Source: Gammaproteobacteria bacterium 45_16_T64
GTDB taxonomy: Bacteria; Pseudomonadota; Gammaproteobacteria; Pseudomonadales; Ketobacteraceae
Reading direction: 5' to 3'
NCBI GenBank assembly: GCA_002162955.1
Contig: MABD01000057.1
Location: 62,001 to 126,000, forward strand
Length of the DNA stretch: 64,000 nt
Positions 28,801 to 37,125 of the stretch are shown one piece after another; the stretch's first letter is position 1; each line of letters opens with the position of its first letter. The position numbers were made by a program, and so were the translations under genes. The notes below the pieces were generated by a model that was not told where the DNA came from, made no database searches, and saw only the letters and a program-made list of their open reading frames with translations.

Positions 28801-31016
28801 GTTACCGTTGCGGTCGAATTACTGGTCATAGCGTTACCCTCCAGATCTTCGACGTTATTAACCGTTAATGTATATTCAGTGAAATCGTTTAGCGTGGTTG
28901 CTGTCGTTAATGTCACAGTATTGTCTGGCGAACGTACCGCTGAATTTATCGTAACACTGCCAGAAGCTGCATTTGCCAAACTGTAGTTACTGGTGTTTTG
29001 TGCCGTAGATGATGATACATCTTCTGAAAAGGCTAATGTAAGCTGATTTAACGCACTACATGATGCGGTCAAGGTACTAATAGTCGGTGCGGTAGGAGAC
29101 CCACATAACCCTGCCACTTCTAAACCACTAACGTCTTCGTAGGTAATATACGATGAGTGCTTTAATTCGAGTTTACCACTGGCAGAGACCGCACCAAAGA
29201 CCTTAGCGGTATTCTGCAATTTGACTTCTTGGCCACCACTGCCATAAATGGCCCCGTGAAATTCAACACTATTCTTAAGGTGAATTTTATCATAACCCAC
29301 CAAACTGAGATCCTTAGCATCACCACTGACATTAACCTGCACGGTATTCTCAATATCAAAATGCTGATTCACAAATATTGTCACGGCCCCATTAACGATA
29401 ATTTGAACTGAGCCTTTAATCTCCAAGAAATCAAACCAATACTCGCCAGCATTTAGCGTTATTACCGATGTACCTGAGAAGTATGCCGTATCAACCACAT
29501 ATTTTGTCGCTGACGCTAAGAAAGTTACATTAGACGATCCACTTATGGTCAGATCATCAATCTCATTAACACTATAAGTACCCCCACTTCCAATTGTAGA
29601 TGTTCCGCTGCTCGTGGACACATCCGTATTGGTAGAGGTCATTTCAAACGACGGTACCGTGAATGCAGGCACCGCTGATGATGTGGTGGAGCAATCCACG
29701 GTATCACAGGTGTTATGAAATGCAGTCCAATCAGAAATACTTGGGAAACTTACGGTATTATCAGGATCACTCACGACGCGTGCAGTGTTTCGAAAACGAA
29801 TAAAACTTGATGCAGTGTTGCCTTGTGCAGTATCAGGGAAGTAAGTAGCGCAAGACGTAGTACAGCCAGAAGAAGAAAATGCAATATCACAACTAGACCC
29901 ACTGCCACCGCTACACACCAACGCTCCTGTTGCCGTCACACTGGGGCTTGCGACAGATAACGTTAAGGTTTCTGCAGTGGTATGGTCGTAGGTAAATGTA
30001 GTGCTTCCCGTAAACGTCGGAGAGCTGATAGTCGAGCCGTCACCTTGAAAAGACAAACTCACACTACTGGATAACGTTGTAGAACACGCCGCGTCGGTAC
30101 ACGCTTTGATGGTAACCGACTCCGACTGACACGTAGAACCAGAGCCGTCATGGATTATTTCATAGTGATCAATGGTAATACTTGACCCACTACATAGATC
30201 AGCTACTTCTGTACCGCTAGCACTTTCATAAGTGACACTTGCGGTATTTTTGATTTCAACTGTACCATTTGCTGAAATAACTCCCGTAAGCTTGGCGTCG
30301 TTTTCTAGCTTCACATCTTGACCCGCACCGTACAGCACCGCGTGTACTTGCACATCGTCCTTTAAATGAATTTGCTCATACCCAACGATTACCAGATCTT
30401 TCGCCGCGCCGCTAACGTTGATAAACGCAGAGTTTTCAATATCAAAATGGGTGTTAACAAATATTGTCACGGGGCCGTTAATAATTATCTGAGTAGAATT
30501 TGTTATCTCTAATTCGTTGAACCAATATTGACCTGAATTAAAGGTGACTACGGCACTATTACTGAATTTACCTTTGGATATTTTGTATTTTGTCGCTGAT
30601 GCAAGAAAGGTAACATTGGCAGAGCTGCTTACGGTCAGGTCTTTTATCTCTGTGACACTATAGGTACCTCCGCTACCGATAGTTGAAGTTCCGCTACTCA
30701 CATCTATATCATTACTGGCACTGGTAGTATTAAACGATGGCAATGTTAGCGCAGACGTTTGTGCCCCTGTAACACTACAGTCCGTGGTATTACAGGTGTT
30801 ATTACCTGAATCAGATTGATCGTCTAACGTGGGGAAGTTTAGCACCGTGTCCGAGTCACTGATTACCTTACCAGTATCTTTGAATTTAATTTTACTCGAT
30901 GCACTATGCCCTTGAATCGTATCGGTGAAATATGCAGAACAGTCCGCAGCATTTACATTGCAGACCCAACAAAAATAGGCAAGTATCGCAAACAATATGC
31001 GAATTGATTTATGCAT
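25881..31016 (-). CDS. Very large MshQ-like (DUF6701) surface protein with lectin-like domain
   Basis: About 1711 residues with a signal peptide (cleaved near CNVNAADC). Order: two tandem copies of a 250-residue Cys-containing beta module (residues about 26-275 and 389-638, each ending VADLC or VAGLC); an SbsA-type Ig domain (about 645-745); an L-type-lectin-like domain (about 750-975, with ADGVAVIFSDA); and a long MshQ/DUF6701 C-terminal region from about 1130. MshQ normally closes the MSHA type IV pilus operon and is thought to sit at the pilus tip or surface; here no pilus genes adjoin. An in-frame G9 run lies near residue 1190. ATG 31016 is preferred; a GTG at 31046 is an alternative. Confidence 0.87.
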   Translation of the reverse strand: MHKSIRILFAILAYFCWVCNVNAADCSAYFTDTIQGHSASSKIKFKDTGKVISDSDTVLNFPTLDDQSDSGNNTCNTTDCSVTGAQTSALTLPSFNTTSASNDIDVSSGTSTIGSGGTYSVTEIKDLTVSSSANVTFLASATKYKISKGKFSNSAVVTFNSGQYWFNELEITNSTQIIINGPVTIFVNTHFDIENSAFINVSGAAKDLVIVGYEQIHLKDDVQVHAVLYGAGQDVKLENDAKLTGVISANGTVEIKNTASVTYESASGTEVADLCSGSSITIDHYEIIHDGSGSTCQSESVTIKACTDAACSTTLSSSVSLSFQGDGSTISSPTFTGSTTFTYDHTTAETLTLSVASPSVTATGALVCSGGSGSSCDIAFSSSGCTTSCATYFPDTAQGNTASSFIRFRNTARVVSDPDNTVSFPSISDWTAFHNTCDTVDCSTTSSAVPAFTVPSFEMTSTNTDVSTSSGTSTIGSGGTYSVNEIDDLTISGSSNVTFLASATKYVVDTAYFSGTSVITLNAGEYWFDFLEIKGSVQIIVNGAVTIFVNQHFDIENTVQVNVSGDAKDLSLVGYDKIHLKNSVEFHGAIYGSGGQEVKLQNTAKVFGAVSASGKLELKHSSYITYEDVSGLEVAGLCGSPTAPTISTLTASCSALNQLTLAFSEDVSSSTAQNTSNYSLANAASGSVTINSAVRSPDNTVTLTTATTLNDFTEYTLTVNNVEDLEGNAMTSNSTATVTLACSQNCITDSFVGPGSLNSTWSVGNNSGAFGDPTIVSNGRLRLTDASGNVATVATLLKKFPGAENRIEIEFDYYGYDGSGADGVAVIFSDATVSAVTGAYGGSLGYAQRTGVDGFAGGWLGVGLDEYGNFSAANEGKSGGTGFLADSVALRGSGSGSSGYPFLANSGVLSPGVDQSGSTPNPGDRYKIIIDHTMGGGVANVSVERDTGSGYSVIVTEFDIFTVNASQASVPADWQISFTGSTGGATNIHEIGDLKICAAQPITDTSSVDHYAISHSSIGVTCEASQITATAHDASHNVVSVSSDTDLTITTTPTVSGIVSTPATISNGSSSTTFYINQTSALSGIDIDVTDGTNTDPDDAGSEDATFSFLDTAFRFYADSSNTDTTPIVTQTASESSTTTGQSLELRAIRTNTDTGACEAALQGTSAVNIAYECKSPTACSAGNLVSFTGGGTKSVASNDNGSSLSYTSVNMVFDANGAAPFSFKYSDAGQITLHAQKIVAASSPDPAFTLTGSSNAFWVKPKELVITAKSSGTALDNTSASDPTPVHKAGVGFDLVVTAVNADGGTTPNYVLGQSQLSLARTGPTTVAGLEGDLKYSAAGTITSALSSTFQNATLTSFTAGVSSYSAANYSEVGLINLDIKDIDYGGLGVTIDADAINIGRFIPNQFLVTVSDGSFLGTCGSFTYTGQPFTYDSAPAFTITAQNAAGNTTGNYTDPDYLKLLHSNINSNRTFPTTDGTTTGASSALMALTPSSGDGTLVETSQNSGIMTYSFNASDTFTYIQETNAITGPFNPDLTITTTQFSDSDSVQSLTVPDVTPTATATPIRYGRWRMENIYGPETSSLSMVSVTEYLDGSGNWLTNTLDSCTDLSARVSINQQTVGTNYTSIAVGGGTTDFTLTSPVALGIASYSFTPPNAGNTGEVDVGVDLALHPWLRHDWDDDGDFEDHTEVTATFGVYRGHDRVIYWREIP
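27442..27450 (-). repeat. Homopolymeric G9 tract inside the MshQ-like gene
   Basis: Nine consecutive C on the plus strand (G on the coding strand), encoding Gly-Gly-Gly in the motif FTGGGTKS. Tracts of this length are prone to slipped-strand changes that would shift the frame and cut off the last 520 or so residues. Confidence 0.85.
29103..29852 (-). repeat. Internal duplication, copy 2 (750 bp)
   Basis: Encodes the second 250-residue module of the MshQ-like protein, starting CATYFPDTAQG and ending EVAGLC. It aligns throughout with copy 1, for example ATKYVVDTAYFSG versus ATKYKISKGKFSN and VTIFVNQHFDIEN versus VTIFVNTHFDIEN. Copy length is identical to copy 1. Confidence 0.85.
30192..30941 (-). 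repeat. Internal duplication, copy 1 (750 bp)
   Basis: Encodes the first 250-residue module of the MshQ-like protein, starting CSAYFTDTIQG and ending EVADLC. It is offset 1089 bp from copy 2; the sequences have diverged clearly, so this is an old duplication. Confidence 0.85.
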
Positions 31017-31169
31017 ATTAGAAATGATTATCCTACGGTTATTCACAGAGCCAAGGCCCTAAGAACTAAGTGTTATAAAAACAAACGCTTCAAGGGCCTA
31101 AGTTGTTGTTAAGTATAGCGTATCTGCCTCACAAATAACGTGAAGTTATCTTACATTGACGCAAATGAT

Positions 31170-31622
31170 CTAAGGGCGAACGAATTCAATGGGTTTGTCC
31201 GTGTCGACGCGGCCTTTTCTAAATTTTTCTAACGCATTAGATAACTCGTAATAGAGTTCGACAATATTGCCATCCGGATCGTATACAAATACGCTTTTTT
31301 GGGAATCATGATCCGTTGCCCGAATGATCTTTACACCCGCATCTAACAGTTCAAAGTATGCATGTGTTAGATCAGATTCCGTCTCGACCCTAAGTGCAAA
31401 GTGGTGTAATCGGCTCTCCCTAATTTCACCAAGGTCAGAACCAACTTCAAGTAAATCAACTGCATGGCCAGATCGCCCCAGGGATAAAAAGGCGGTCTTC
31501 CCATGATTTTCCTCATCGTATTCAACCAATTCAAAGCCAAGTAAATCTCGGTAAAATGAAAGTGAATTCCTGATACTAGCGACCTTTATCAAAAGGTGTC
31601 CTAATTCTGCAATCTTAATCAT
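31170..31622 (-). CDS. VOC-family protein (glyoxalase I / dioxygenase fold)
   Basis: 151 residues from ATG 31622, which has a strong AGGAG ribosome site; a longer frame from 31760 would run across the promoter of the divergent gene. One vicinal-oxygen-chelate module pair: the first half has LGHLLIKVASIRNSLSFYRDLLGF, with the metal His, and the second half has LHHFALRVETESDL and YDPDGNIVELYYE, with the terminal metal Glu. It is a metal-dependent enzyme, perhaps a lyase or ring-cleaving dioxygenase. Divergent from an AraC regulator that probably controls it. Confidence 0.88.
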   Translation of the reverse strand: MIKIAELGHLLIKVASIRNSLSFYRDLLGFELVEYDEENHGKTAFLSLGRSGHAVDLLEVGSDLGEIRESRLHHFALRVETESDLTHAYFELLDAGVKIIRATDHDSQKSVFVYDPDGNIVELYYELSNALEKFRKGRVDTDKPIEFVRP

Positions 31623-31661
31623 GGGTAGCTCCTGTGGTGTGCCCGATTCAACATAAAGCCA

Positions 31662-31678
31662 GTGTAACGGTGTTACAC
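31662..31678. promoter_or_regulatory. Perfect palindrome in the divergent VOC/AraC promoter
   Basis: GTGTAACGGTGTTACAC is a 7-3-7 perfect inverted repeat centred between the two divergent genes. Its right half overlaps a possible -35 element of the AraC gene. It is a good candidate operator. Confidence 0.6.
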
Positions 31679-31693
31679 ATGACGCAATATCGC

Positions 31694-31699
31694 TATAAT
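31694..31699 (+). promoter_or_regulatory. Candidate -10 box of the AraC gene
   Basis: TATAAT ends 8 bp before the AraC ATG, with TTACAC 15 bp upstream as a weak -35. If used, transcription would begin at or beside the start codon, giving a leaderless message. Confidence 0.4.
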
Positions 31700-31707
31700 G
31701 ACAATCT

Positions 31708-32517
31708 ATGACGCATACACGACAGTATTGGCAAAAAGTACCATTGGTTGCATTACCCAAGGGAGTGTTGCCCCGACCTATCTGCTTATTACAAAGGCCA
31801 TTGCCACCTAAATCATCAGTTCCAGCCCATAGCCACCCATGGGGGCAGTTGGTGTATGCCTACAAGGGTGTGCTAGATGTCTCGACTCCCAACGGACGCT
31901 ATTTGCTTCCTCCACAACGTGCAGTTTGGGTTCCTCCTCATGAAAAACATACGGTAGCCAGCATGGCGGGGGCAGAAGTATCGAGTATTTATATCAGCGT
32001 AAAAGAAGCGGCAATTATTCCACAATCCTGCAATGTATTAGAAATATCGCCATTACTAAAGGAACTCATTCTTGAGAGTATGAAGCAACCGCAAGAATAT
32101 GACTGGACGGGCCCTAGCGGTCGTCTCTTTAGACTTATTCGCGATCAGATTGCTATTGCAAATACCGTTCCTTTACACCTCCCCCTTCCTACTGATCCTC
32201 GCTTGCTGAAAGTTTGTGACATGTTACTTGCTGAGCCCGCCAACAAAGACTCTCTACAGTTGCTGGCTAAGCATGCAGGGGCCTCCGAAAGAACTCTGCA
32301 GCGCCTATTCAAAGCACAAACAGGGACGACCTTTCAACATTGGAGACAGCAATTGCGTATCCATATTTCCCTCCAGCGAATAGCAGTAGAGGATATATCA
32401 ATTACACAATTAGCAGGGGAACTAGGCTATGACTCCACGTCGGCTTTTATTGCCATGTTTCAAAAGCAACTAGGATTTACACCAGGGGAATATGCACTTA
32501 ACCTAAACCAACACTAG
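31708..32517 (+). CDS. AraC-family regulator with N-terminal cupin
   Basis: 269 residues. A cupin sensor domain (about residues 35-110, with HSHPWGQLVYAYKGVLDV and VPPHEKHTV) precedes a C-terminal double helix-turn-helix (LAKHAGASERTLQRLFKAQ and LAGELGYDSTSAFIAMFQKQLG). The layout is that of NimR/YidF-like regulators that sense small aromatic or drug-like molecules and control a divergent gene. The natural target is the VOC gene, whose promoter region it shares. Confidence 0.9.
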   Translation: MTHTRQYWQKVPLVALPKGVLPRPICLLQRPLPPKSSVPAHSHPWGQLVYAYKGVLDVSTPNGRYLLPPQRAVWVPPHEKHTVASMAGAEVSSIYISVKEAAIIPQSCNVLEISPLLKELILESMKQPQEYDWTGPSGRLFRLIRDQIAIANTVPLHLPLPTDPRLLKVCDMLLAEPANKDSLQLLAKHAGASERTLQRLFKAQTGTTFQHWRQQLRIHISLQRIAVEDISITQLAGELGYDSTSAFIAMFQKQLGFTPGEYALNLNQH

Positions 32518-32566
32518 CTATCACAAAAATACTCAGGTGCTATTGTCTGAAAAGATAATTGGTAAT

Positions 32567-33949
32567 CTAATCCACTGGAAAGACAACTCGAATTTGAACA
32601 TCTCTCTCTGACGTAAACATATTTGGAAAAGCCCAACTACCAAGATCATCCTGATGGTTTCTGAAATCTACGTAGTGCCATTGGAACGTAACGTCCTTGT
32701 ACTTTCCAATATCCCCCTTATAAATAAGGTCCAATCCTAATGCAGATTCTTTACCGTTTTTCAGGTCTGCCGGGGAATATTCAGCACCCCACCCGTAGGC
32801 ACCAGCCAACCTCAACGACCAACCTTGACGGTCAATCCAATCGTCAATGGATCGAGTTACCGATAGGAAAACGGCTTTTTCATTATGATGATTCCAATCC
32901 GAACGCAAATCCCACCATATCTCAAGTGCCCCTTGTGAATTCCCATAACCTCGCGTTAGTCTTGGCAAATAGTTCCCCATCAAACCTTCGGCACGCACCA
33001 GTGTTGATTCGACGTTAACACGGTAACTACCGGCACTGATTTCAACGGTCACCGCTTGTAGCCAAGCAACGCCCATATACCCATTGTCTTGGTCATCCCA
33101 CATTCCCTCCGTATCAGAAGCATAGTATTGATAGCTAAGCTTAATATCACTCGAACCTTCCGGGTCATTGCTTACCTTAAAAAAAGCGCTTTCCATATAC
33201 CCTTCGGATTCAGCAAAGGAAAGCGTCATATTAAGCCGATAAAATTGCGTCGATGCCGACAATCCATGCAAGTAATCGATTTGGCTTTCGCTATCAAATG
33301 GATCTGACCAAGCATTTTGCGTAGAGAACTTCTGGACATCACGAAACCAAGGTGCCTTATACCGATCAATCCAGACGTAATTGAATACCACCCGACCATT
33401 CTCAAAAGTTACCCCTCCTCCCCTGGAGGTTCCTGGGAGAAATGACCAGTTTGTACCGATCAAACCTGCCACACGAAACTGATTAAAACCAAACACAAGA
33501 TCAACGTATTCAGACAGCTGGTAATCCAACGTCAATTTCGAATAACTCACACCATTTTCTGGCTTATTATTATCGCCCTGCCGGTAATTGTCTCCCCAAC
33601 GCTCACCTGCAAAAGAAAACTCATTTTCTTGATTAACCTTATCGCCCTCGATTATTGAAAAATCATATGCACCATAGAGACCTGCTTTTACGTCTAATCC
33701 CTCTAAAGGAGTATAAAAGTGTATATCAATAGCCCCAAGACCAGTGCCATGATGCAAGTTTTGTTCATAATTTCCTGTCTCTGCATTTTTCCTGTCTCTA
33801 TTTCTCTGAAAAAAATAGACTGTTTTATGAATGGAGACTGACTCCTCAAGAGTTACTGTGTTCGCGTAAGAAGTCCCCATAAAAAGGCACCCAATCAACA
33901 GCAATGAGTAAAATGAGGCATTGTAAAATACGAAACCAGGTATATTCAT
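32567..33949 (-). CDS. OprD-like outer membrane porin
   Basis: 460 residues with a signal peptide (cleaved near SYANT). The body alternates short amphipathic strands, with an N-terminus in the style of OprD-family channels (TVYFFQRNRDRK, then LGAIDIHFYTPLEGLDVKAG), and ends in a beta-signal-like strand (RDVQIRVVFPVD). The last residue is Asp instead of an aromatic, which is unusual. It probably makes an 18-strand barrel for uptake of small acidic molecules. It lies 4 bp downstream of a periplasmic binding protein gene, so the two likely act together. Confidence 0.7.
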   Translation of the reverse strand: MNIPGFVFYNASFYSLLLIGCLFMGTSYANTVTLEESVSIHKTVYFFQRNRDRKNAETGNYEQNLHHGTGLGAIDIHFYTPLEGLDVKAGLYGAYDFSIIEGDKVNQENEFSFAGERWGDNYRQGDNNKPENGVSYSKLTLDYQLSEYVDLVFGFNQFRVAGLIGTNWSFLPGTSRGGGVTFENGRVVFNYVWIDRYKAPWFRDVQKFSTQNAWSDPFDSESQIDYLHGLSASTQFYRLNMTLSFAESEGYMESAFFKVSNDPEGSSDIKLSYQYYASDTEGMWDDQDNGYMGVAWLQAVTVEISAGSYRVNVESTLVRAEGLMGNYLPRLTRGYGNSQGALEIWWDLRSDWNHHNEKAVFLSVTRSIDDWIDRQGWSLRLAGAYGWGAEYSPADLKNGKESALGLDLIYKGDIGKYKDVTFQWHYVDFRNHQDDLGSWAFPNMFTSERDVQIRVVFPVD

Positions 33950-33953
33950 TTAT

Positions 33954-34844
33954 CTACTCCAAGAGTGAGATATTGACCCAACTCGCCACCTTATGATTAA
34001 AGAATCCCGATTGGAGATAAGCTTTCTTAATTGCTCCACGCCCTTCCAATATTGACAAGCCCTTGTTCAGCGCTTCAAATATTTCATTAGCACCAGGATA
34101 TGACTTCGAAACAGCGAAATGCCGACTACCTTTTAATCCGATCTTTATACCCGGAATGGGGACAAGTCTTACACTCTCCACCGTCAGCGAAAGGTCATCG
34201 GTTACTTGAAAAGGCGCAAGCAGAAAGTCGATTCTGCCAGCATTGACCATTCTCACCATCGACAACCATGTTACCGTATTCTCTAGCCGTCTTAGGTTCA
34301 TTGATCTCAATGTCGCCCAATCAATTTTCCATGCTTTACTCGATACCGCGCTGAGCTTTCGAACATCAAGGCGTGTCTTGGCCGACAAAGCCGTCGTATT
34401 GTTAGGTAACGTGTAAAGACCCGCCTCAAACTCTCCATCTTCGATAATTGCATTGGACAGATAGACTTCCCCTTCTATCTCTTGTAAATCTATCAGCCAA
34501 CTAGAGGTGGCGGCCATCACAGCCCTGCCCCCACGCATCTCTACCAATATACGTTTATAGGAGTCAACCTCTGAGAACCTAATACGTTGATCTACACCAC
34601 CTAAGTGTAGTGCTTGCTGAAGTAATGCCACCTCCACAACATCCCGCCTTGAGGACTCACCGTCATATTCCGTCAGGCTCAATACATCTCTAGAGTCGAT
34701 AAATTCCTCATAGTCTGCTAGAACATCATTTGGAACTAAGATTATTAGTGGCGGCTCTTCTGCAAACCCAACCGCTGGGCAGTAGGCAATTACCATTGCA
34801 ACAATGATGAAGACCCTTGGTATAATTGCACTAATATTGGACAT
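33954..34844 (-). CDS. Periplasmic binding protein-like protein (SBP family 3 fold)
   Basis: 296 residues with a signal peptide (cleaved near GFAEEP). It has the size and strand pattern of SBP_bac_3-like proteins, with two lobes and a C-terminal helix pair (EIFEALNKGLSILEGRGAIKKAY). Conservation is weak and no ligand residues can be named. There is no ABC permease or ATPase nearby. It is the first gene of a two-gene unit with the OprD-like porin, 4 bp apart, and is divergent from another protein of the same fold. Confidence 0.7.
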   Translation of the reverse strand: MSNISAIIPRVFIIVAMVIAYCPAVGFAEEPPLIILVPNDVLADYEEFIDSRDVLSLTEYDGESSRRDVVEVALLQQALHLGGVDQRIRFSEVDSYKRILVEMRGGRAVMAATSSWLIDLQEIEGEVYLSNAIIEDGEFEAGLYTLPNNTTALSAKTRLDVRKLSAVSSKAWKIDWATLRSMNLRRLENTVTWLSMVRMVNAGRIDFLLAPFQVTDDLSLTVESVRLVPIPGIKIGLKGSRHFAVSKSYPGANEIFEALNKGLSILEGRGAIKKAYLQSGFFNHKVASWVNISLLE

Positions 34845-34990
34845 TACAGTTAATGCGGGAGTTATGTGTGTGCCCTAATTATAGTGTAGTGTTAGCAAGA
34901 TCGACCGCATTATATACGGCTCTATAACGGAATCAGCAATTTCACCCTGCGTTTTCGTTATCGCGCAGATAATTGAAAGGGAGCAAGCCA

Positions 34991-35908
34991 ATGATTGTTT
35001 ACATTCTATTTCAGTTGTTTAAAGGAACTTTGCTTGCCTATTTCAATGCGACTTCCCTCTTTATGACTATAACTCTAGCCGCTTTCTTTATCTCAAGTGG
35101 TGTAAACGCTCAAGATGATGACCTGATTATCTGGGGTAGTCATGTTGCTGATAAGCCCATCATGGCTAAGGATGCCACGCCTATCAAAGTGGCGTATTTT
35201 CACTACCCCCCACAATCATTTGCACCTCTTAATGCTAAAACAGATTTTAAAGGTAGTGGCGTAGAAATGTTCACGCATATTACCAACACAATCGGCATTA
35301 ATGTTTATTCGGAATACCTTCCCGCTTCAAGGCTTTTCTATAAACTAAAAAAAGGGACTATTGACTGGTATACCGCCAATCATCAACTGACGAAGCTGTT
35401 CGAAGAGGACTTTTATTGTGGCCACAAATTTATAGATTCAGACACAATCATGATCTACCAAAATATCGATGCGGACCCGACGCACATAACGGATCCCGCA
35501 TCCACAATATTCAACTCACCTGTCATGGTGCCAAAAGAAAGCAGGGTGTATTTTGAAAAACTACTGCCATCAAAAAATACTCTCATCGATATCGTAAAGC
35601 CAAAAATGATGGCAAAAATGTTTAGCAAGCGCAGAGAAGCATTCATGATGGATTACGGAACCCGTGCTGAATACGGTTTGCAGAGCAATAGACCTTCTTT
35701 TCCGGTGAAGAAACATCACGTCTTGTACACACTGAGTCGATCATGCATAAACCGCCGCATTCCCAATGCTAAAGTTATTCTAGATGCCTATATCAACGCC
35801 TGGTATGCAATGGAGAATACACCACTAATGAAGGCTATCGAAAAAAAATACAAGAGAGAAATCGACTGGGCCTACCTTAAATCCTCAAACACCAAGAGCT
35901 TTAAGTAG
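34991..35908 (+). CDS. Periplasmic binding protein-like protein (SBP family 3 fold)
   Basis: 305 residues from ATG 34991, with GGGAG 7 bases upstream; a TTG at 34973 and an ATG at 35063 are alternatives. The last would give a standard signal peptide ending near SGVNAQ. The mature part resembles SBP_bac_3 proteins: KVAYFHYPPQSF opens lobe 1, GVEMFTHITNTIGI follows, and RLFYKLKKGTIDWYTAN matches the region that reports weak-affinity amino acid or quorum-type ligands. No transporter genes adjoin. It is divergent from the porin pair. Confidence 0.7.
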   Translation: MIVYILFQLFKGTLLAYFNATSLFMTITLAAFFISSGVNAQDDDLIIWGSHVADKPIMAKDATPIKVAYFHYPPQSFAPLNAKTDFKGSGVEMFTHITNTIGINVYSEYLPASRLFYKLKKGTIDWYTANHQLTKLFEEDFYCGHKFIDSDTIMIYQNIDADPTHITDPASTIFNSPVMVPKESRVYFEKLLPSKNTLIDIVKPKMMAKMFSKRREAFMMDYGTRAEYGLQSNRPSFPVKKHHVLYTLSRSCINRRIPNAKVILDAYINAWYAMENTPLMKAIEKKYKREIDWAYLKSSNTKSFK

Positions 35909-36010
35909 CCCCCCCTTTATTCGCTATGGTAGACGCCCTGTAAAATATAGACAGAACAAGGGTAAAAAGGCACACATTCCTCTTACCCCTATTTTAAAGA
36001 AACCAATGAG

Positions 36011-36988
36011 TTACTGTTGTTGACTCTTCTCTAACTTACGTCGCTTCTCTTCTTTGTGTTTCGCTACCGCATCCACAACATCACTACCGATATGCGCTTC
36101 ACCTCGTTTGGCGGCAATTTGAATCTGACGCTGACGTTCCATGTATCGATTGCGCTGCTCAGGGGTTTGCTCATCATAACAGTGATGGCAGCTTACCCCT
36201 TGCTCGAACTTCTCGTGCTGCTTCTCTTCATCAGTAACGGGCATTCGACAGGCATGGCATTGATCATAAATACCCTTATCAAGGTCATGATTGACCGACA
36301 CTCTATTGTCGAACACAAAACATTCACCCTCCCATAAGGATTCATCTTTAGGTACCTCTTCTAGATACTTGAGAATCCCTCCTTCAAGGTGATAGACCTC
36401 TTCGTAGCCCTGTTCTTTCATGTAGGCTGTCGATTTTTCACAACGAATCCCGCCAGTACAAAACATCGCGACCTTCTTATGTTTAACCGGGTCCATGTTG
36501 TCCTTTACATATTTGGGAAATTCACGGAAAGTTTTAGTATTGGGATTAACTGCATTCTTGAACGTGCCTATTTCGACTTCATAATCATTACGGGTATCAA
36601 CCAATACCACATCGGGATCACTGATAAGGTCGTTCCACTCTGTTGGCTTCACATAAGTACCAACAACTTGTTTAGGATCAATACCTTCCACACCCATGGT
36701 GACAATTTCTTTCTTCAATTTAACCTTGGTACGGTAAAATGGCATTTCTTCGTCATAAGATTCTTTATGGACTATACCCGCCAGGCGATCATCACTACTC
36801 AACCACGCAAGTAAGGCATCAACGCCTTCTTGAGTACTAGCAACCGTGCCATTAATGCCTTCTTTAGCGAGCAATAGTGTGCCACGCACCCCATTATCAA
36901 GCATCACTTTCAACAGCGGAGCCTTCAAATCTTCGAAATTATCGAGTGCTACAAACTTATAGAGAGCTGATACAACTACCTTGGACAT
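36011..36988 (-). CDS. trhO: tRNA uridine(34) hydroxylase, rhodanese-type (TrhO, YceA family)
   Basis: 325 residues. The N-terminal acylphosphatase-like domain (about 1-95, [10 protein letters not shown]) is followed by a rhodanese domain (about 120-215) with the active-site loop [10 protein letters not shown], and then a C-terminal Cys-rich region (CHACRMPV and CHHCYDEQT) suggesting a metal site. TrhO hydroxylates uridine 34 of certain tRNAs, the first step towards cmo5U/mo5U, using oxygen. Length and motifs are typical. Single gene. Confidence 0.95.
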   Translation of the reverse strand: MSKVVVSALYKFVALDNFEDLKAPLLKVMLDNGVRGTLLLAKEGINGTVASTQEGVDALLAWLSSDDRLAGIVHKESYDEEMPFYRTKVKLKKEIVTMGVEGIDPKQVVGTYVKPTEWNDLISDPDVVLVDTRNDYEVEIGTFKNAVNPNTKTFREFPKYVKDNMDPVKHKKVAMFCTGGIRCEKSTAYMKEQGYEEVYHLEGGILKYLEEVPKDESLWEGECFVFDNRVSVNHDLDKGIYDQCHACRMPVTDEEKQHEKFEQGVSCHHCYDEQTPEQRNRYMERQRQIQIAAKRGEAHIGSDVVDAVAKHKEEKRRKLEKSQQQ

Positions 36989-37125
36989 ACTGTTTCCTTC
37001 TGGCTAACTGAGACGCAAACCCAGCGCAATGGCCATCGGCCGATTAAAATTGGGGGCATTATACCAGACGGATACAGTTAGGCTACATTATGATCTACCA
37101 ATCAACTAACTATATTAGCTACTCA

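Noticed and set aside
27072-28986. Several plus-strand frames of 60-114 codons inside the MshQ-like gene
   Set aside because: Antisense shadows of a repetitive gene, without ribosome sites or recognisable proteins.
29103-30941. Possibility that the 750-bp duplication is a mobile element
   Set aside because: Both copies are in frame within one protein, have no terminal inverted repeats and encode the same structural module.
31623-31760. N-terminal extension of the VOC protein
   Set aside because: It crosses the divergent promoter and palindrome; ATG 31622 has a strong ribosome site and fits the family start.
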